Shown piece by piece: positions 18,625-27,220 of a stretch of 64,000 nucleotides of DNA (its first letter is position 1; each line of letters begins with the position of its first letter). Source of the stretch: Nitrobacter sp047149785 (lineage in GTDB: Bacteria > Pseudomonadota > Alphaproteobacteria > Rhizobiales > Xanthobacteraceae); NCBI RefSeq assembly GCF_047149785.1, contig NZ_BAAGBE010000001.1:1984001-2048000 (forward strand), in the 5' to 3' direction. The notes below the pieces were generated by a model. That model saw nothing but the letters and a program-made list of their open reading frames with translations, made no database searches and had not been told where the DNA came from. The translations under genes and the position numbers were made by a program.

Positions 18625-18681
18625 GAAATCCGAAGTTCGCCACGGAGAGCGCAGCACAGTGAGGCAAGCTTCGGATTCGGG
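18625..18681. repeat. Imperfect inverted repeat upstream of the FAD oxidoreductase gene
   Basis: ATCCGAAGTTCGC faces GCAAGCTTCGGAT with 11 of 13 pairing positions. A related structure precedes purE at 21642, so this is likely a third small dispersed palindromic family. It lies in the leader just before the start codon at 18696 and could affect initiation. Confidence 0.4.
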
Positions 18682-18695
18682 ACACCAGGCCGCGA

Positions 18696-19799
18696 ATGGA
18701 CAGGGTTGAGTGCGTCATCGTCGGTGCCGGCGTCGTCGGGCTTGCGATCGCGCGCCGACTCGCGCGATCCGGCCGCGAGGTCATTGTTCTCGAATCCGCG
18801 GAAGCCATCGGGACGGCAACGTCCTCGCGTAACAGCGAGGTGATCCATGCCGGCATCTATTATCCGGCCGGCAGCCTGATGGCGCGGATGTGCGTCAGCG
18901 GCCGGCGCGCGCTTTACGCCTACTGCCGCGAGTACGGCATTCCTCACCGCGCTTGCGGCAAGCTGATCGTCGCGACGACGGAGCAGGAGGCCGGCAGGCT
19001 GCAATCCATCAGGGCGCGAGCCGTGGCCAACGGCGTCGAAGACATCCGGATGCTGAACGGCGACGACGCCCGTACGCTTGAACCGCCGCTGCATTGCGTC
19101 GCCGCGCTGCTGTCTCCGTCGACGGGCATTATCGACAGCCACGCCTTTATGCTGGCGTTGCGCGGCGACGCCGAGCGCGACGGCGCGGCATTCGCTTTTC
19201 TGACGCCGCTGTCGCGCGCCAAGGCGACGCCGCCCGGACTGGAGATCGAAACCGGCGGCGACGCGCCGATGACGCTCGCTTGCCGTGTGCTGATCAACGC
19301 CGCCGGCCTCGGCGCCCCGGCGGTGGCACGCAGCATCGAGGGCATGCCCCTGGACCGGATCCCGCCGGCTTACCTCGCCAAGGGAAACTATTTCCGTTGC
19401 AGCGTCCGCACGCCGTTTTCGCGCCTGATCTATCCCGTGCCGGAGGCCGGCGGCCTTGGCGTGCATCTCACGCTGGATCTCGCGGGACAGGGCCGCTTCG
19501 GTCCCGACGTGGAATGGATCGATACCCCGGACTATGACGTCGATCCGGCGAGGGCGACGCGGTTTTATCCCTCGATCCGGCGCTACTGGCCCGAACTGCC
19601 CGACGGCGCCCTGCTCCCGGCCTATTCCGGAATCCGGCCAAAGATCGTGCCGCCGAATGTCGCGGTGCAGGATTTCATGATCGACGGACCCGCCGACCAT
19701 GGCGTCGCCGGGCTGATCAATCTGTTCGGAATTGAATCGCCCGGCCTGACCGCGTCACTCGCGATCGCGGACCATGTCGCCGCGCTCGCCGGGAGCTAG
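18696..19799 (+). CDS. FAD-dependent oxidoreductase, L-2-hydroxyglutarate oxidase (LhgO) family
   Basis: This DAO-fold flavoenzyme probably oxidises L-2-hydroxyglutarate or a related 2-hydroxy acid. The FAD-binding beta-alpha-beta motif is VIVGAGVVGLAIARRLARSG at residues about 7-26. The following SSRNSEVIHAGIYYPAGSL is the strongest LhgO marker. KGNYFRC and GLGVHLTLDLAGQGRFGPD later in the chain also match, as does the C-terminal GIESPGLTASLAIADHVA. At 367 aa it has the family's usual length. It appears to be a single gene with a palindromic repeat at its stop codon. Confidence 0.88.
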   Translation: MDRVECVIVGAGVVGLAIARRLARSGREVIVLESAEAIGTATSSRNSEVIHAGIYYPAGSLMARMCVSGRRALYAYCREYGIPHRACGKLIVATTEQEAGRLQSIRARAVANGVEDIRMLNGDDARTLEPPLHCVAALLSPSTGIIDSHAFMLALRGDAERDGAAFAFLTPLSRAKATPPGLEIETGGDAPMTLACRVLINAAGLGAPAVARSIEGMPLDRIPPAYLAKGNYFRCSVRTPFSRLIYPVPEAGGLGVHLTLDLAGQGRFGPDVEWIDTPDYDVDPARATRFYPSIRRYWPELPDGALLPAYSGIRPKIVPPNVAVQDFMIDGPADHGVAGLINLFGIESPGLTASLAIADHVAALAGS

Positions 19800-19959
19800 A
19801 GCTATTCCGGCTTTGATGGAATCAAAGCCGGGCTCCAGCTTTTTTTCGACGCGTTTTCTTTACGCGAACCGGTAGCCACTTCGCTCGAAAACGCTCTAGC
19901 TTTTTGTTTTGACGCGTTTTGTTCACGCGAACCGGCATCCACCGCTTGAAAACGCTATA
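19797..19959 (-). repeat. Dispersed palindromic repeat, family 1 (copy B, tandem double)
   Basis: Two inverted-orientation copies stand in tandem. The first contains GACGCGTTTTCTTTACGCGAACCGGTAG-type sequence ending GAAAACGCTCTAG. The second contains GACGCGTTTTGTTCACGCG and ends GAAAACGCTATAG. An extra arm, GGCTTTGATGGAATCAAAGCC, forms its own perfect short hairpin. The element begins at the stop codon TAG of the preceding gene. Confidence 0.8.
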
Positions 19960-20065
19960 GCGTGGTGTCCAAACCGCACCCGCGCGCCGTTCCGACGCGC
20001 GAACCGGCAGCAATCGCCGGCGCCGCCCGACGCCACGGACCCTCAAGCAGAAGACTGGAAGAATT

Positions 20066-20251
20066 TTAGTGGAGGGCCCCGACGGTGGAAAGTTTCAGTC
20101 TTTCGATCTCGTCCTTAAGCATTAGTTTCCGGCGCTTCAATTCGATAATCCTCAGGTCGTCGGTGGAAAGATGCCTGAGAGCATCGTGCAATTCGCCTTC
20201 CAGGATCCGATGTTTCCGTTCCAGTTCAGCGAGATGCGCCTGAATTGCCAT
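20066..20251 (-). CDS. DUF465 (YdcH family) small coiled-coil protein
   Basis: This 61-residue, all-helical, highly charged protein starts MAIQAHLAELERKHRILEGE and ends LKRRKLMLKDEIERLKLSTV. The pattern LxxLExKHxxLexxL...LKrrKLxLKDEIerL defines DUF465/YdcH. Function is unknown. The start follows CGAGGAGGTTCGAA. A second DUF465 gene lies divergently about 350 bases away, a pairing seen in many Alphaproteobacteria. Confidence 0.9.
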   Translation of the reverse strand: MAIQAHLAELERKHRILEGELHDALRHLSTDDLRIIELKRRKLMLKDEIERLKLSTVGALH

Positions 20252-20598
20252 TTCGAACCTCCTCGGTAGGATTCAACCTCAGATTCGCTCCGAAGCGTTG
20301 AGTTTACATGAACCCAAGGGGCTGTCGATGGGGCAGAAAACCGCATCGATCATATTTGCGGGATTCGACTGCAAGCATGGAACCCGGTGGCTTGCGCGGC
20401 GGGCAGGCAAGAGCAATAATTCGCCCGGGGCGGGATGAGGAAAAGCGTGGTGCGGTTTTCCGTCCACATCCCGCTTCGCAAAATGTTGGAATCGATCACG
20501 TTCATGATTTCGGACCGATTCGATCCAGATCGTCGTGATCGAGCTGAAGCCTCCCAACTTTTTCGCAAACTTTTTGCGATTCAAGTCAGTACGTTATC
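20252..20598. other. Intergenic region between two divergent DUF465 genes
   Basis: This AT-richer gap should contain both promoters. It contains no coding frame with a ribosome-binding site and no repeat of the families found elsewhere. I see nothing further in it. Confidence 0.4.
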
Positions 20599-20805
20599 AT
20601 GAGCGATGAAGAAGAGCTCGAACTCGGAGCCGAGCTCGCCCGGCTGCAACAGGAACACCGCGACCTCGACGCCGCCATCGATGCCCTGCATCAATCGCCG
20701 GCACCCGACCTGTTGCGGCTGCAGCGCTTGAAGAAGCGCAAGCTGCAGCTACGCGACCGCATTTCCTTCATTGAAGACCAGATCACGCCGGATATCATTG
20801 CCTGA
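20599..20805 (+). CDS. DUF465 (YdcH family) small coiled-coil protein, second copy
   Basis: This 68-aa helical protein starts MSDEEELELGAELARLQQEH and contains LLRLQRLKKRKLQLRDRISF, the conserved Lys-Lys-x-Lys-Leu-x-Leu-x-Asp core of DUF465. It has an acidic N-terminal extension that the other copy lacks. It ends 17 bases before the convergent diguanylate cyclase gene. Confidence 0.88.
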   Translation: MSDEEELELGAELARLQQEHRDLDAAIDALHQSPAPDLLRLQRLKKRKLQLRDRISFIEDQITPDIIA

Positions 20806-20822
20806 ATGGCGGCGGCCGCCTC

Positions 20823-21521
20823 TCACTCGCCGCGCCGCTGCGCCTTGCGGACATACATCGCGCAATCGGCCTGTTCGAGCGCCGCGTCGGCGTCGGCATG
20901 GGGTCCGAGGATGGCGACTCCGATCGATGCGCCGGCCGTGATCTTTCGTCCGCGGAAGGTCAGCGTCAGCCGGTCGATAGCCTCTTCGAGCGCCGATGCC
21001 TTGGCTTTGGCGTCGGTCTCGGTGAGATTCCACAAGAGGAGCGCGAACTCGTCGCCGCCGAGCCGCCCGATCAGGTCGGAGGATCGCACCTGTCGAGACA
21101 GCGCCGCGACGATCGCCTTCAGCATCGCATCTCCCGCCGCGTGACCGAACGCATCGTTGATGGGTTTCAGGCGATCGACATCGAGCACGAACAACGCGCC
21201 GCCCGCACGATAGCGCCGGATATAGGCCACCGAGCGACGAAGCTCGCGTTCGAAGCCGCGGCGATTGAGGACGCCAAGGAGAAAATCGGTATCGGCGGAC
21301 GCCTCAAGATCCGCGATCCGCGCCTGCGCGGCCGCGAGCCGGGATTTGAGACGGCGGGTCAGGGCCCTGGCGTCGGCCGCAACGTCACGTTGTACCGCCT
21401 GGTGCTTGGGCCCCGGCGTGGCGCGCGCGGCAGGCGCGGCCTTGCGGCTCGCCTTGCGTTTGGCGGCCGTGGAAGAAGACGCTTTGGGGATCTTTTTCAT
21501 CGTCGCAAGGCTTGCCGCCAT
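20823..21521 (-). CDS. GGDEF-domain diguanylate cyclase with basic N-terminal tail
   Basis: This cytoplasmic protein makes c-di-GMP from two GTP. The C-terminal GGDEF domain (about residues 75-230) has DTDFLLGVLNRRGFERELRR, DVDRLKPINDAFGHAAGDAM and the active site RLGGDEFALLLW. No obvious RxxD I-site precedes the active site at the usual distance. The first 60 residues are Lys/Ala/Arg-rich and probably disordered, resembling histone-H1-like tails. No sensory domain is present. The start could also be the ATG at 21500. Confidence 0.9.
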   Translation of the reverse strand: MAASLATMKKIPKASSSTAAKRKASRKAAPAARATPGPKHQAVQRDVAADARALTRRLKSRLAAAQARIADLEASADTDFLLGVLNRRGFERELRRSVAYIRRYRAGGALFVLDVDRLKPINDAFGHAAGDAMLKAIVAALSRQVRSSDLIGRLGGDEFALLLWNLTETDAKAKASALEEAIDRLTLTFRGRKITAGASIGVAILGPHADADAALEQADCAMYVRKAQRRGE

Positions 21522-21641
21522 TCACCAAGAAAGGATAGTTCATTCCCGGCTGCTTGCCTCGTCAAGATGCCTCCTATAATCCGGAGCATGTTTCTGAATT
21601 GATGAAAAACATGCCAGCGATAAAGGTGCTGGCGCCCCTTT

Positions 21642-21695
21642 GATTCCGAAGTTCGCATCAAAGGCTGCGGCAAGGACATGCGAACTTTTGGAATC
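21642..21695. repeat. Inverted repeat just upstream of purE
   Basis: GATTCCGAAGTTCGCAT faces ATGCGAACTTTTGGAATC across about 19 bases, giving a strong hairpin that ends 11 bases before the purE start codon. It resembles the inverted repeat before the gene at 18696. It could mask or expose the purE ribosome-binding site; no purine riboswitch core is visible. Confidence 0.5.
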
Positions 21696-21706
21696 GGGAC
21701 ACGGGA

Positions 21707-22195
21707 ATGACGGCCGCCGTCGCCATCATCATGGGGAGCCAGTCGGACTGGGACACCCTGCGTCACGCCGCGGAAACGCTGGCTGCGCTCGGCGTGGGGA
21801 GCGAAAAGCGAATCATCTCCGCGCACCGGACGCCTGAGCGGCTGTTCGCATTCGCCAGGGGCGCCAAGGCCGCGGGTTTCAAGGTCATCATCGCCGGCGC
21901 GGGCGGTGCCGCGCACCTGCCCGGCATGACGGCGGCACTCACCGAACTCCCCGTGCTTGGCGTGCCCGTCGAATCCAAAACGCTGGCCGGAGTCGACTCG
22001 CTGTATTCGATCGTGCAGATGCCGGCCGGCGTTCCGGTCGGAACGCTTGCGATCGGCAAGGCCGGCGCCATCAATGCGGCGCTGCTGGCGGCGAGCGTGC
22101 TCGCGCTTAGCGACCCGGCGCTCGCCGGCCGCCTCGAAGCATGGCGCAAGCAGCAGACGGATGCGGTGGGCGACCACCCGGAGGAATCGGCGTGA
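21707..22195 (+). CDS. purE: N5-carboxyaminoimidazole ribonucleotide mutase
   Basis: PurE converts N5-CAIR to 4-carboxy-AIR in purine synthesis. The 162-aa class I enzyme has the diagnostic GSQSDWDTLRHAAETL near the N-terminus, then IISAHRTPERLFAFA and GAGGAAHLPGMTAA, which line the active site. Its stop codon overlaps the purK start (GTGA), so the two are translationally coupled and their products act in sequence. Confidence 0.97.
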   Translation: MTAAVAIIMGSQSDWDTLRHAAETLAALGVGSEKRIISAHRTPERLFAFARGAKAAGFKVIIAGAGGAAHLPGMTAALTELPVLGVPVESKTLAGVDSLYSIVQMPAGVPVGTLAIGKAGAINAALLAASVLALSDPALAGRLEAWRKQQTDAVGDHPEESA

Positions 22196-23298
22196 ACGAT
22201 TCTCGGCGGGTGACGCTCCGTCCGGGCGACACCATCGGCATTCTCGGCGGCGGGCAACTCGGCCGGATGCTGGCCTTGGCGGCTGCGCGCCTCGGCCTCA
22301 AGTGCCAGGTGTTCTCGCCCGATCCGGACTCGCCGGCGTTCGATGTCGTACAGAACGCCACCTGCGCCGAATATGCCGACGTCGAGGCGCTGGAATTGTT
22401 CGCGGCCGACGTCGACGTGGTCACCTATGAATTCGAGAATGTCCCGGCGGCGACCGCCATGGTGCTCGCCGCCCGCCGGCCGGTGCTGCCCGACTACCGC
22501 ATTCTGGAGACGGTTCAGGACCGCCTGCTGGAGAAGAACTTCATCGCCGGACTGGGCGTCGCCACCGCCGCCTATGCCGACGTGGCGTCGCCGCAGGCGT
22601 TGCGCGAGGCGATCGAGGCCGTCGGGCTGCCGGCGGTGATCAAGACCCGCCGCTTCGGCTATGACGGCAAGGGACAGGCCATCATTCGCGCCGGCGACGA
22701 TCCCGGTCAGGTGTGGGACGACCTCGTCACCAGGTCGGCGATCCTGGAAGCGTTCGTTCCGTTCGAACGCGAGATTTCCGTGATCGCCGCTCGCAGCGCC
22801 GACGGCGGCGTCGAATGCTTCGATGTGACCGAGAACGAGCATCGCGACCACATCCTGAAATATTCGCGCGTGCCGGCTGCGATCCCCGACGCGCTCGCCG
22901 CGCAGGCGCGCGACATCACCAAAAAGATCGCAACCGCGCTCGATTATATCGGCGTGCTGGCTGTCGAGATGTTCGTGGTGCCGGGCGCCGGGGCGCCGAC
23001 GCTGCTCGTCAACGAGATCGCGCCGCGCGTCCACAACTCCGGTCACTGGACGCTCGACGCCGCCTCGGTCTCGCAATTCGAGCAGCACATCCGCGCGGTC
23101 GCCGGCTGGCCGCTCGGCAAGCCGGTCCGGCACGGCAGCGCCGTCATGACGAACCTGATCGGCGACGACATCATCGACTACGGCAAATGGCTCACCGCGC
23201 CCGGTGCTTCCGTGCATATCTACGGCAAGGGCGCGCCGCGCCCCGGCCGCAAGATGGGCCATGTCACAGAAGTCAAGGACGGCGACGTCAAAACGTGA
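22192..23298 (+). CDS. purK: 5-(carboxyamino)imidazole ribonucleotide synthase
   Basis: PurK carboxylates AIR with ATP and bicarbonate to give N5-CAIR, the substrate of PurE. The ATP-grasp protein has TIGILGGGQLGRMLALAAAR at residues about 14-33. RRFGYDGKGQ, FERE and NEIAPRVHNSGHWTLDA follow as expected. I take the GTG at 22192 as the start: it overlaps the purE stop, gives the normal length (368 aa), and the in-frame extension upstream lies inside purE. Confidence 0.96.
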   Translation: MNDSRRVTLRPGDTIGILGGGQLGRMLALAAARLGLKCQVFSPDPDSPAFDVVQNATCAEYADVEALELFAADVDVVTYEFENVPAATAMVLAARRPVLPDYRILETVQDRLLEKNFIAGLGVATAAYADVASPQALREAIEAVGLPAVIKTRRFGYDGKGQAIIRAGDDPGQVWDDLVTRSAILEAFVPFEREISVIAARSADGGVECFDVTENEHRDHILKYSRVPAAIPDALAAQARDITKKIATALDYIGVLAVEMFVVPGAGAPTLLVNEIAPRVHNSGHWTLDAASVSQFEQHIRAVAGWPLGKPVRHGSAVMTNLIGDDIIDYGKWLTAPGASVHIYGKGAPRPGRKMGHVTEVKDGDVKT

Positions 23299-23304
23299 GC
23301 CACC

Positions 23305-24018
23305 CTATCTTCCCGCGACGACGCCTTCCGGCTCGTCACTGAGCCCGCGATAGACCACGCCGCCGATGACGCCGCCGATCAGCGGCGCCACCCAGAACAG
23401 CCAGAGCTGCTCCAGCGCCCAGCCGCCGACGAACAGCGCCGGGCCGGTGCTGCGCGCCGGATTCACCGACGTGTTGGTGACGGGAATGCTGACGAGGTGG
23501 ATCATCACCAGCGCGAGTCCGATCGCCAGCGGCGCGAACCCCGCCGGAGCCTTGCCATGGGTCGAACCCATGATGACGAACAGGAACATGGCCGTCATCG
23601 TCACCTCGGTGATGAAGCCGGCCATGAGGCTGTAGTGACCGGGCGAATGCTCGCCATAGCCGTTCGATGCGAAGCCCTTGGCGACATCGAAGCCCGGAGC
23701 CCCGCTGGCGATCACATGGAGCAGCGCCGCCGCCGCGATCGCGCCAATGAGCTGAGCGATGATATAGGGGACCACCTGCCCGGCCGGAAACCGGCCGCCG
23801 GCGGTCAGGCCCACCGTGATCGCCGGATTGAGATGGCAGCCCGAAATGTGTCCGATCGCATAGGCCATGGTGACAACGCTCAGACCGAATGTAAAAGCGA
23901 CGCCCAGCAATCCGATGCCGACTTGCGGAAACGCCGCCGCGATGACGGCGCTGCCGCAGCCCATAAACGTCAGCCAGAAAGTGCCGATCAGCTCGGCCGC
24001 GTATTTCCTGAAATCCAT
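23305..24018 (-). CDS. aqpZ: Aquaporin Z
   Basis: This inner-membrane water channel has six transmembrane helices and the two pore motifs, GCHLNPAITVGL and TSVNPARSTGPALF. The selectivity-filter histidine and arginine fit a water-specific channel rather than a glycerol facilitator. At 237 aa it is typical for AqpZ. It converges on purK with only six bases between the stops, and its upstream region carries no FixK-type site. Confidence 0.95.
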   Translation of the reverse strand: MDFRKYAAELIGTFWLTFMGCGSAVIAAAFPQVGIGLLGVAFTFGLSVVTMAYAIGHISGCHLNPAITVGLTAGGRFPAGQVVPYIIAQLIGAIAAAALLHVIASGAPGFDVAKGFASNGYGEHSPGHYSLMAGFITEVTMTAMFLFVIMGSTHGKAPAGFAPLAIGLALVMIHLVSIPVTNTSVNPARSTGPALFVGGWALEQLWLFWVAPLIGGVIGGVVYRGLSDEPEGVVAGR

Positions 24019-24287
24019 GACACGCCTCTCTCAATTGCAAGGAACAATCATTCGGAATCGAAACCCTTTAAACTCGCATTGTGAAGCACTCCCCCGGCGC
24101 GGCGGCGGTATTTTTGGAGGAATCCACCTAACTTTCGGCCGGTCCCGCGCACAAATCGCCGTCTGGCGGTGGACATTCCCGTTTTGATCTGTTACATCGG
24201 CGCCCTTGATGCTGAGGGCTTGGCCTTTGTCGGCCCTCCCGCTTCCGACCAAAATTCTCACTTCGTGCAATTGTAAGAGGATGCCGC

Positions 24288-24575
24288 GTGCAGGTTCTCG
24301 TTCGCGATAACAATGTCGATCAAGCCCTCAAGGCGCTGAAGAAAAAGATGCAGCGCGAGGGTATTTTCCGCGAGATGAAGCTCCGCGGTCATTACGAAAA
24401 GCCCTCCGAAAAGAAGGCTCGCGAAAAGGCCGAAGCCGTACGCCGCGCCCGCAAGCTTGCGCGCAAGAAGATGCAGCGCGAAGGCTTGTTGCCGATGAAG
24501 CCGAAGCCGGCGTTTGGCGCCGGTCCGGGAGCGGGCCGTGGCGGTCCGGGTGCCGGTCCGCGCGGACCGCGCTGA
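24288..24575 (+). CDS. rpsU: 30S ribosomal protein S21
   Basis: S21 binds the small subunit near the anti-Shine-Dalgarno region. The core is MQVLVRDNNVDQALKALKKK through HYEKPSEKKAREKAEAVRRA. A 25-residue Gly/Pro/Arg-rich tail (FGAGPGAGRGGPGAGPRGPR) extends it beyond the usual 70 residues, a feature of Rhizobiales S21. The start is GTG, preceded by AAGAGG. A strong intrinsic terminator follows. Confidence 0.95.
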   Translation: MQVLVRDNNVDQALKALKKKMQREGIFREMKLRGHYEKPSEKKAREKAEAVRRARKLARKKMQREGLLPMKPKPAFGAGPGAGRGGPGAGPRGPR

Positions 24576-24600
24576 ACGAACGCTTCCCACACCGAACTTG

Positions 24601-24640
24601 AACAAAACGCGGGGCTTCGGCTTCGCGTTTTGTTTGTTTT
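24601..24640 (+). terminator. Intrinsic terminator after rpsU
   Basis: AAAACGCGGGGC and GCTTCGCGTTTT form a long stem closed by a TTCG tetraloop, followed by GTTTGTTTT. It lies 25 bases after the S21 stop. The A-rich left flank means it may also stop the convergent gene. Confidence 0.85.
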
Positions 24641-24670
24641 GCGGTGGTTTTGTCGTGTGCCGGCCCGCGG

Positions 24671-25501
24671 CTATCGCGGCAACACCGCCTGGACGACCGA
24701 TTTCGCGGCCGAAAGCATATCGTCGGCGACCGTGGTATGAGCGCGCAGCGCCGGCGCCGCATTGGCCTCAAGGTCGAGCGGCGGCGCTTGCGGAATATCC
24801 GCAGGCGGAACCGGCAGTCGCGCCTGGTCGTCGGCGCGGTCGGAAGGTGATCCCTCCCCGCTCCCCGTCGTATCAAGCCCCGAAGTTTCGACAGCAGGCG
24901 TGGACACCTGGATCGGGGGCGGGAGCGGCTGGATTGCAGGCGGGAAGCCGGCGCGCGTAACCTGTTGCAGGCGCGGTGACGTGGATTCGACAGGCTGACG
25001 ATCGGCATCCTGCCGCAGTCGAGAGTTTTCCACCCGAGAACGCGCCGCCTCGACCCGCACGGGCGTATCGTTCGTGCTGCGCAAGCGGTCGATCGCGGCC
25101 CGCGCGAGAACGTTGGCGTCGTCGCGATGATCGTCCGGCGCCGAGACCGTCTGTGCCGGAGCGGCCGGCACGGACGCTACTTTGGCGGCTCTCTCCCGCC
25201 GCGCCGCTTGATGCTTTTTCGCGCCAGTCGGCAAGCTCGCGGTTTCCGCGCGCTTCTCGTTGGGTTTTCCAGAGGCCGCCTCGGGCTGGACCTTCTCGGT
25301 GGGAGCCCCCGCGATCGCCTTCTCGGAAATACCTTTCGCCCGGACCCCGGCTTCGGGATTATTAGGAAGCACGGCCGCGGCTTTTGGCGGAGCATCGGCG
25401 GGCCCGGCTATGTAGTGGTTCACGATGTAGGCCGCTGTCACCGTCGCAAGCACGGATGGCAATATCTTCTCAAAAAAGAATTTCGAAGCGCATTTCAGCA
25501 T
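24671..25501 (-). CDS. Hypothetical membrane-anchored Pro/Ala-rich protein
   Basis: I do not recognise this 276-aa protein. It has one N-terminal hydrophobic segment (ILPSVLATVTAAYIVNHYIA), then about 240 residues of low-complexity, charged and Pro/Ala/Ser-rich sequence. The topology suggests a single anchor with a disordered periplasmic region. The C-terminal TTVADDMLSAAKSVVQAVLP may form one helix. The ATG at 25501 follows GGGAGAGG; an extension to 25558 has no such site. Confidence 0.6.
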   Translation of the reverse strand: MLKCASKFFFEKILPSVLATVTAAYIVNHYIAGPADAPPKAAAVLPNNPEAGVRAKGISEKAIAGAPTEKVQPEAASGKPNEKRAETASLPTGAKKHQAARRERAAKVASVPAAPAQTVSAPDDHRDDANVLARAAIDRLRSTNDTPVRVEAARSRVENSRLRQDADRQPVESTSPRLQQVTRAGFPPAIQPLPPPIQVSTPAVETSGLDTTGSGEGSPSDRADDQARLPVPPADIPQAPPLDLEANAAPALRAHTTVADDMLSAAKSVVQAVLPR

Positions 25502-25677
25502 GACCGGCCTCTCCCGCGCCGTCTGATGCTGAAACTTTGGGGCCGATTGAGGGATCAATCGCGACCGATCGGTGGCAAGAGTTCAATCCGCCGTAACGCT
25601 TCGTGTCCGTTTATGGCGATTCCGACAGAAGGGTCGAGCCTGACAGGGATGCCTTCACGCGAACCCCTGCCCCGGTA

Positions 25678-27162
25678 TCAGAGCAGCTTGATCCGGCCGA
25701 ACGCCATGAACCCGGTGAGGTCGCGCCCATAGACCGGTTTCACATCGTCCGGCAGCAGGTAGCGGCTGACCAGTCCGCCAATGCCGAACTTGGCATGATC
25801 GGTGCGGATGAAATCATAGATTCCGCCGACCGAGACTTTGCCCACGCTGAAAATCCTGTCTTCGAGGCCGGGAATGTGGTGGGTCAGTTCGTTTTCCGCG
25901 ACCTGTTCCGCGCGCATGAACAGCGTCCAGTTGTTTTTCAGAATCACGGAACTCTCAAGCAGATAGGCGTCCAGTGTTTCGCCGGGGCTCAGCATCTTGC
26001 GGCCCCAGGCTGCCGTCGTGCTCCACAGATGCCCGTCGCCGAACGGCGTGGTGTAGATCGCCGATGCCGTCAGGCGGTTTTCGTTGACCTCCGGCTCGAG
26101 CTGCTCCGGCGAATCCAGATGCCCGTAGGAGACCTGCAGCGACAATTCGCGGACCGGATTCCAGCTCACCCGGCCCGCGAAGCTGTCGAGCGACGGCCGC
26201 TCGATGTCGTAGCGGTACTGATCCGGTTCCCGGCCGCGAAAGGTCGAGGCCTCGAACTTCCAGTTGTCGAGAACCAGACCGGCCGTCACAACGCCGAACG
26301 TGATGTGCGTCGAATCGAGCCAATGGTGGCTGATCGGCGCCTCGGGATTGTCCATGCCGCTGAGGCGATGCATGAAGGCCGGCGGCCCGAGCGCAGGTTC
26401 GCCCGGCAGGCCGCCATAGACGAAGACGCTCGAGTTCGCGGTGATGTTGTGGCTGTACGTCGCCGCCAGTTCCATGAACAGATCGTGCGGATGCTGGCGA
26501 TCGACCAGATGCGACACGCCGTCGGCGGTCTCGCCGCTTGCCAGCAACAGCGGATAGCCGGCCGCGCCCATCAGCGGCTCCGGCGACAGCATGGCGCGCA
26601 CGCCGAAGGTGCCGTCGTCTCCGAGCGGCCGCTGCGCCATGGTCATGAGCATGCCGCTGACGAACGTCTTGTCCGCGCCGCGCGGACCAGGCTGCCGGTC
26701 GTAATTCAGGTTGATGGAGCCGTGGGTCATCACGCTCCAGGCATCGACCTGTTGATGAAGACCTTCACTCGGCGATGTATCCGGCTGCCAGCTCGTCCCC
26801 GACGCCTCGCGCGCCATCATGTAGGGTCCGAGAAAGCCGGGCATGGAGCCGTGGCCATCCGTTCCGTGCCCCGTATGGGCGGGACTCATCGCCTCATGAT
26901 CCATGTGCATGTGCGCGATGGCCGGCGCCGGAGGCTTTCGTTTCACCGCCGCGTGTTGCCGCCCCACCGGATGCGCGGGATGGGACTGATGGGATCGTCC
27001 GCCTGAGACGGCATGACCCATATGGTCGTGATCCATATGGTCGCGACCCATGGGGTCGTGGTCCGGCGGCATCTCCTGGCCCGCGGCAGCGGATGCCATC
27101 GTCCCCAGCGCGAACACGAGACACGCGCAGCGGACGGTGCGGCACAGGGAACGTCGAGACAT
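25678..27162 (-). CDS. Outer-membrane protein with His/Met-rich metal-binding N-terminus
   Basis: A signal peptide (CLVFALGTMASAAAGQ) is followed by about 80 residues unusually rich in His, Met and Asp (DHDPMGRDHMDHDHMGHA, AHMHMDHEAMSPAHTGHG), a pattern that binds copper or other soft and borderline metals. The remaining 370 residues look like an outer-membrane barrel: alternating strands, many aromatic and Gly residues, and a terminal strand LTGFMAFGRIKLL. I do not recognise a named family. The start follows TTGAGGATCTG. It lies 58 bases downstream of a cation/proton antiporter gene, probably in one operon, which suggests metal handling. Confidence 0.72.
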   Translation of the reverse strand: MSRRSLCRTVRCACLVFALGTMASAAAGQEMPPDHDPMGRDHMDHDHMGHAVSGGRSHQSHPAHPVGRQHAAVKRKPPAPAIAHMHMDHEAMSPAHTGHGTDGHGSMPGFLGPYMMAREASGTSWQPDTSPSEGLHQQVDAWSVMTHGSINLNYDRQPGPRGADKTFVSGMLMTMAQRPLGDDGTFGVRAMLSPEPLMGAAGYPLLLASGETADGVSHLVDRQHPHDLFMELAATYSHNITANSSVFVYGGLPGEPALGPPAFMHRLSGMDNPEAPISHHWLDSTHITFGVVTAGLVLDNWKFEASTFRGREPDQYRYDIERPSLDSFAGRVSWNPVRELSLQVSYGHLDSPEQLEPEVNENRLTASAIYTTPFGDGHLWSTTAAWGRKMLSPGETLDAYLLESSVILKNNWTLFMRAEQVAENELTHHIPGLEDRIFSVGKVSVGGIYDFIRTDHAKFGIGGLVSRYLLPDDVKPVYGRDLTGFMAFGRIKLL

Positions 27163-27220
27163 CAGATCCTCAAGGCCACGCCTCAAGGCGAAGGCGTCGG
27201 CGATTCCGTTCATTGTCCGA

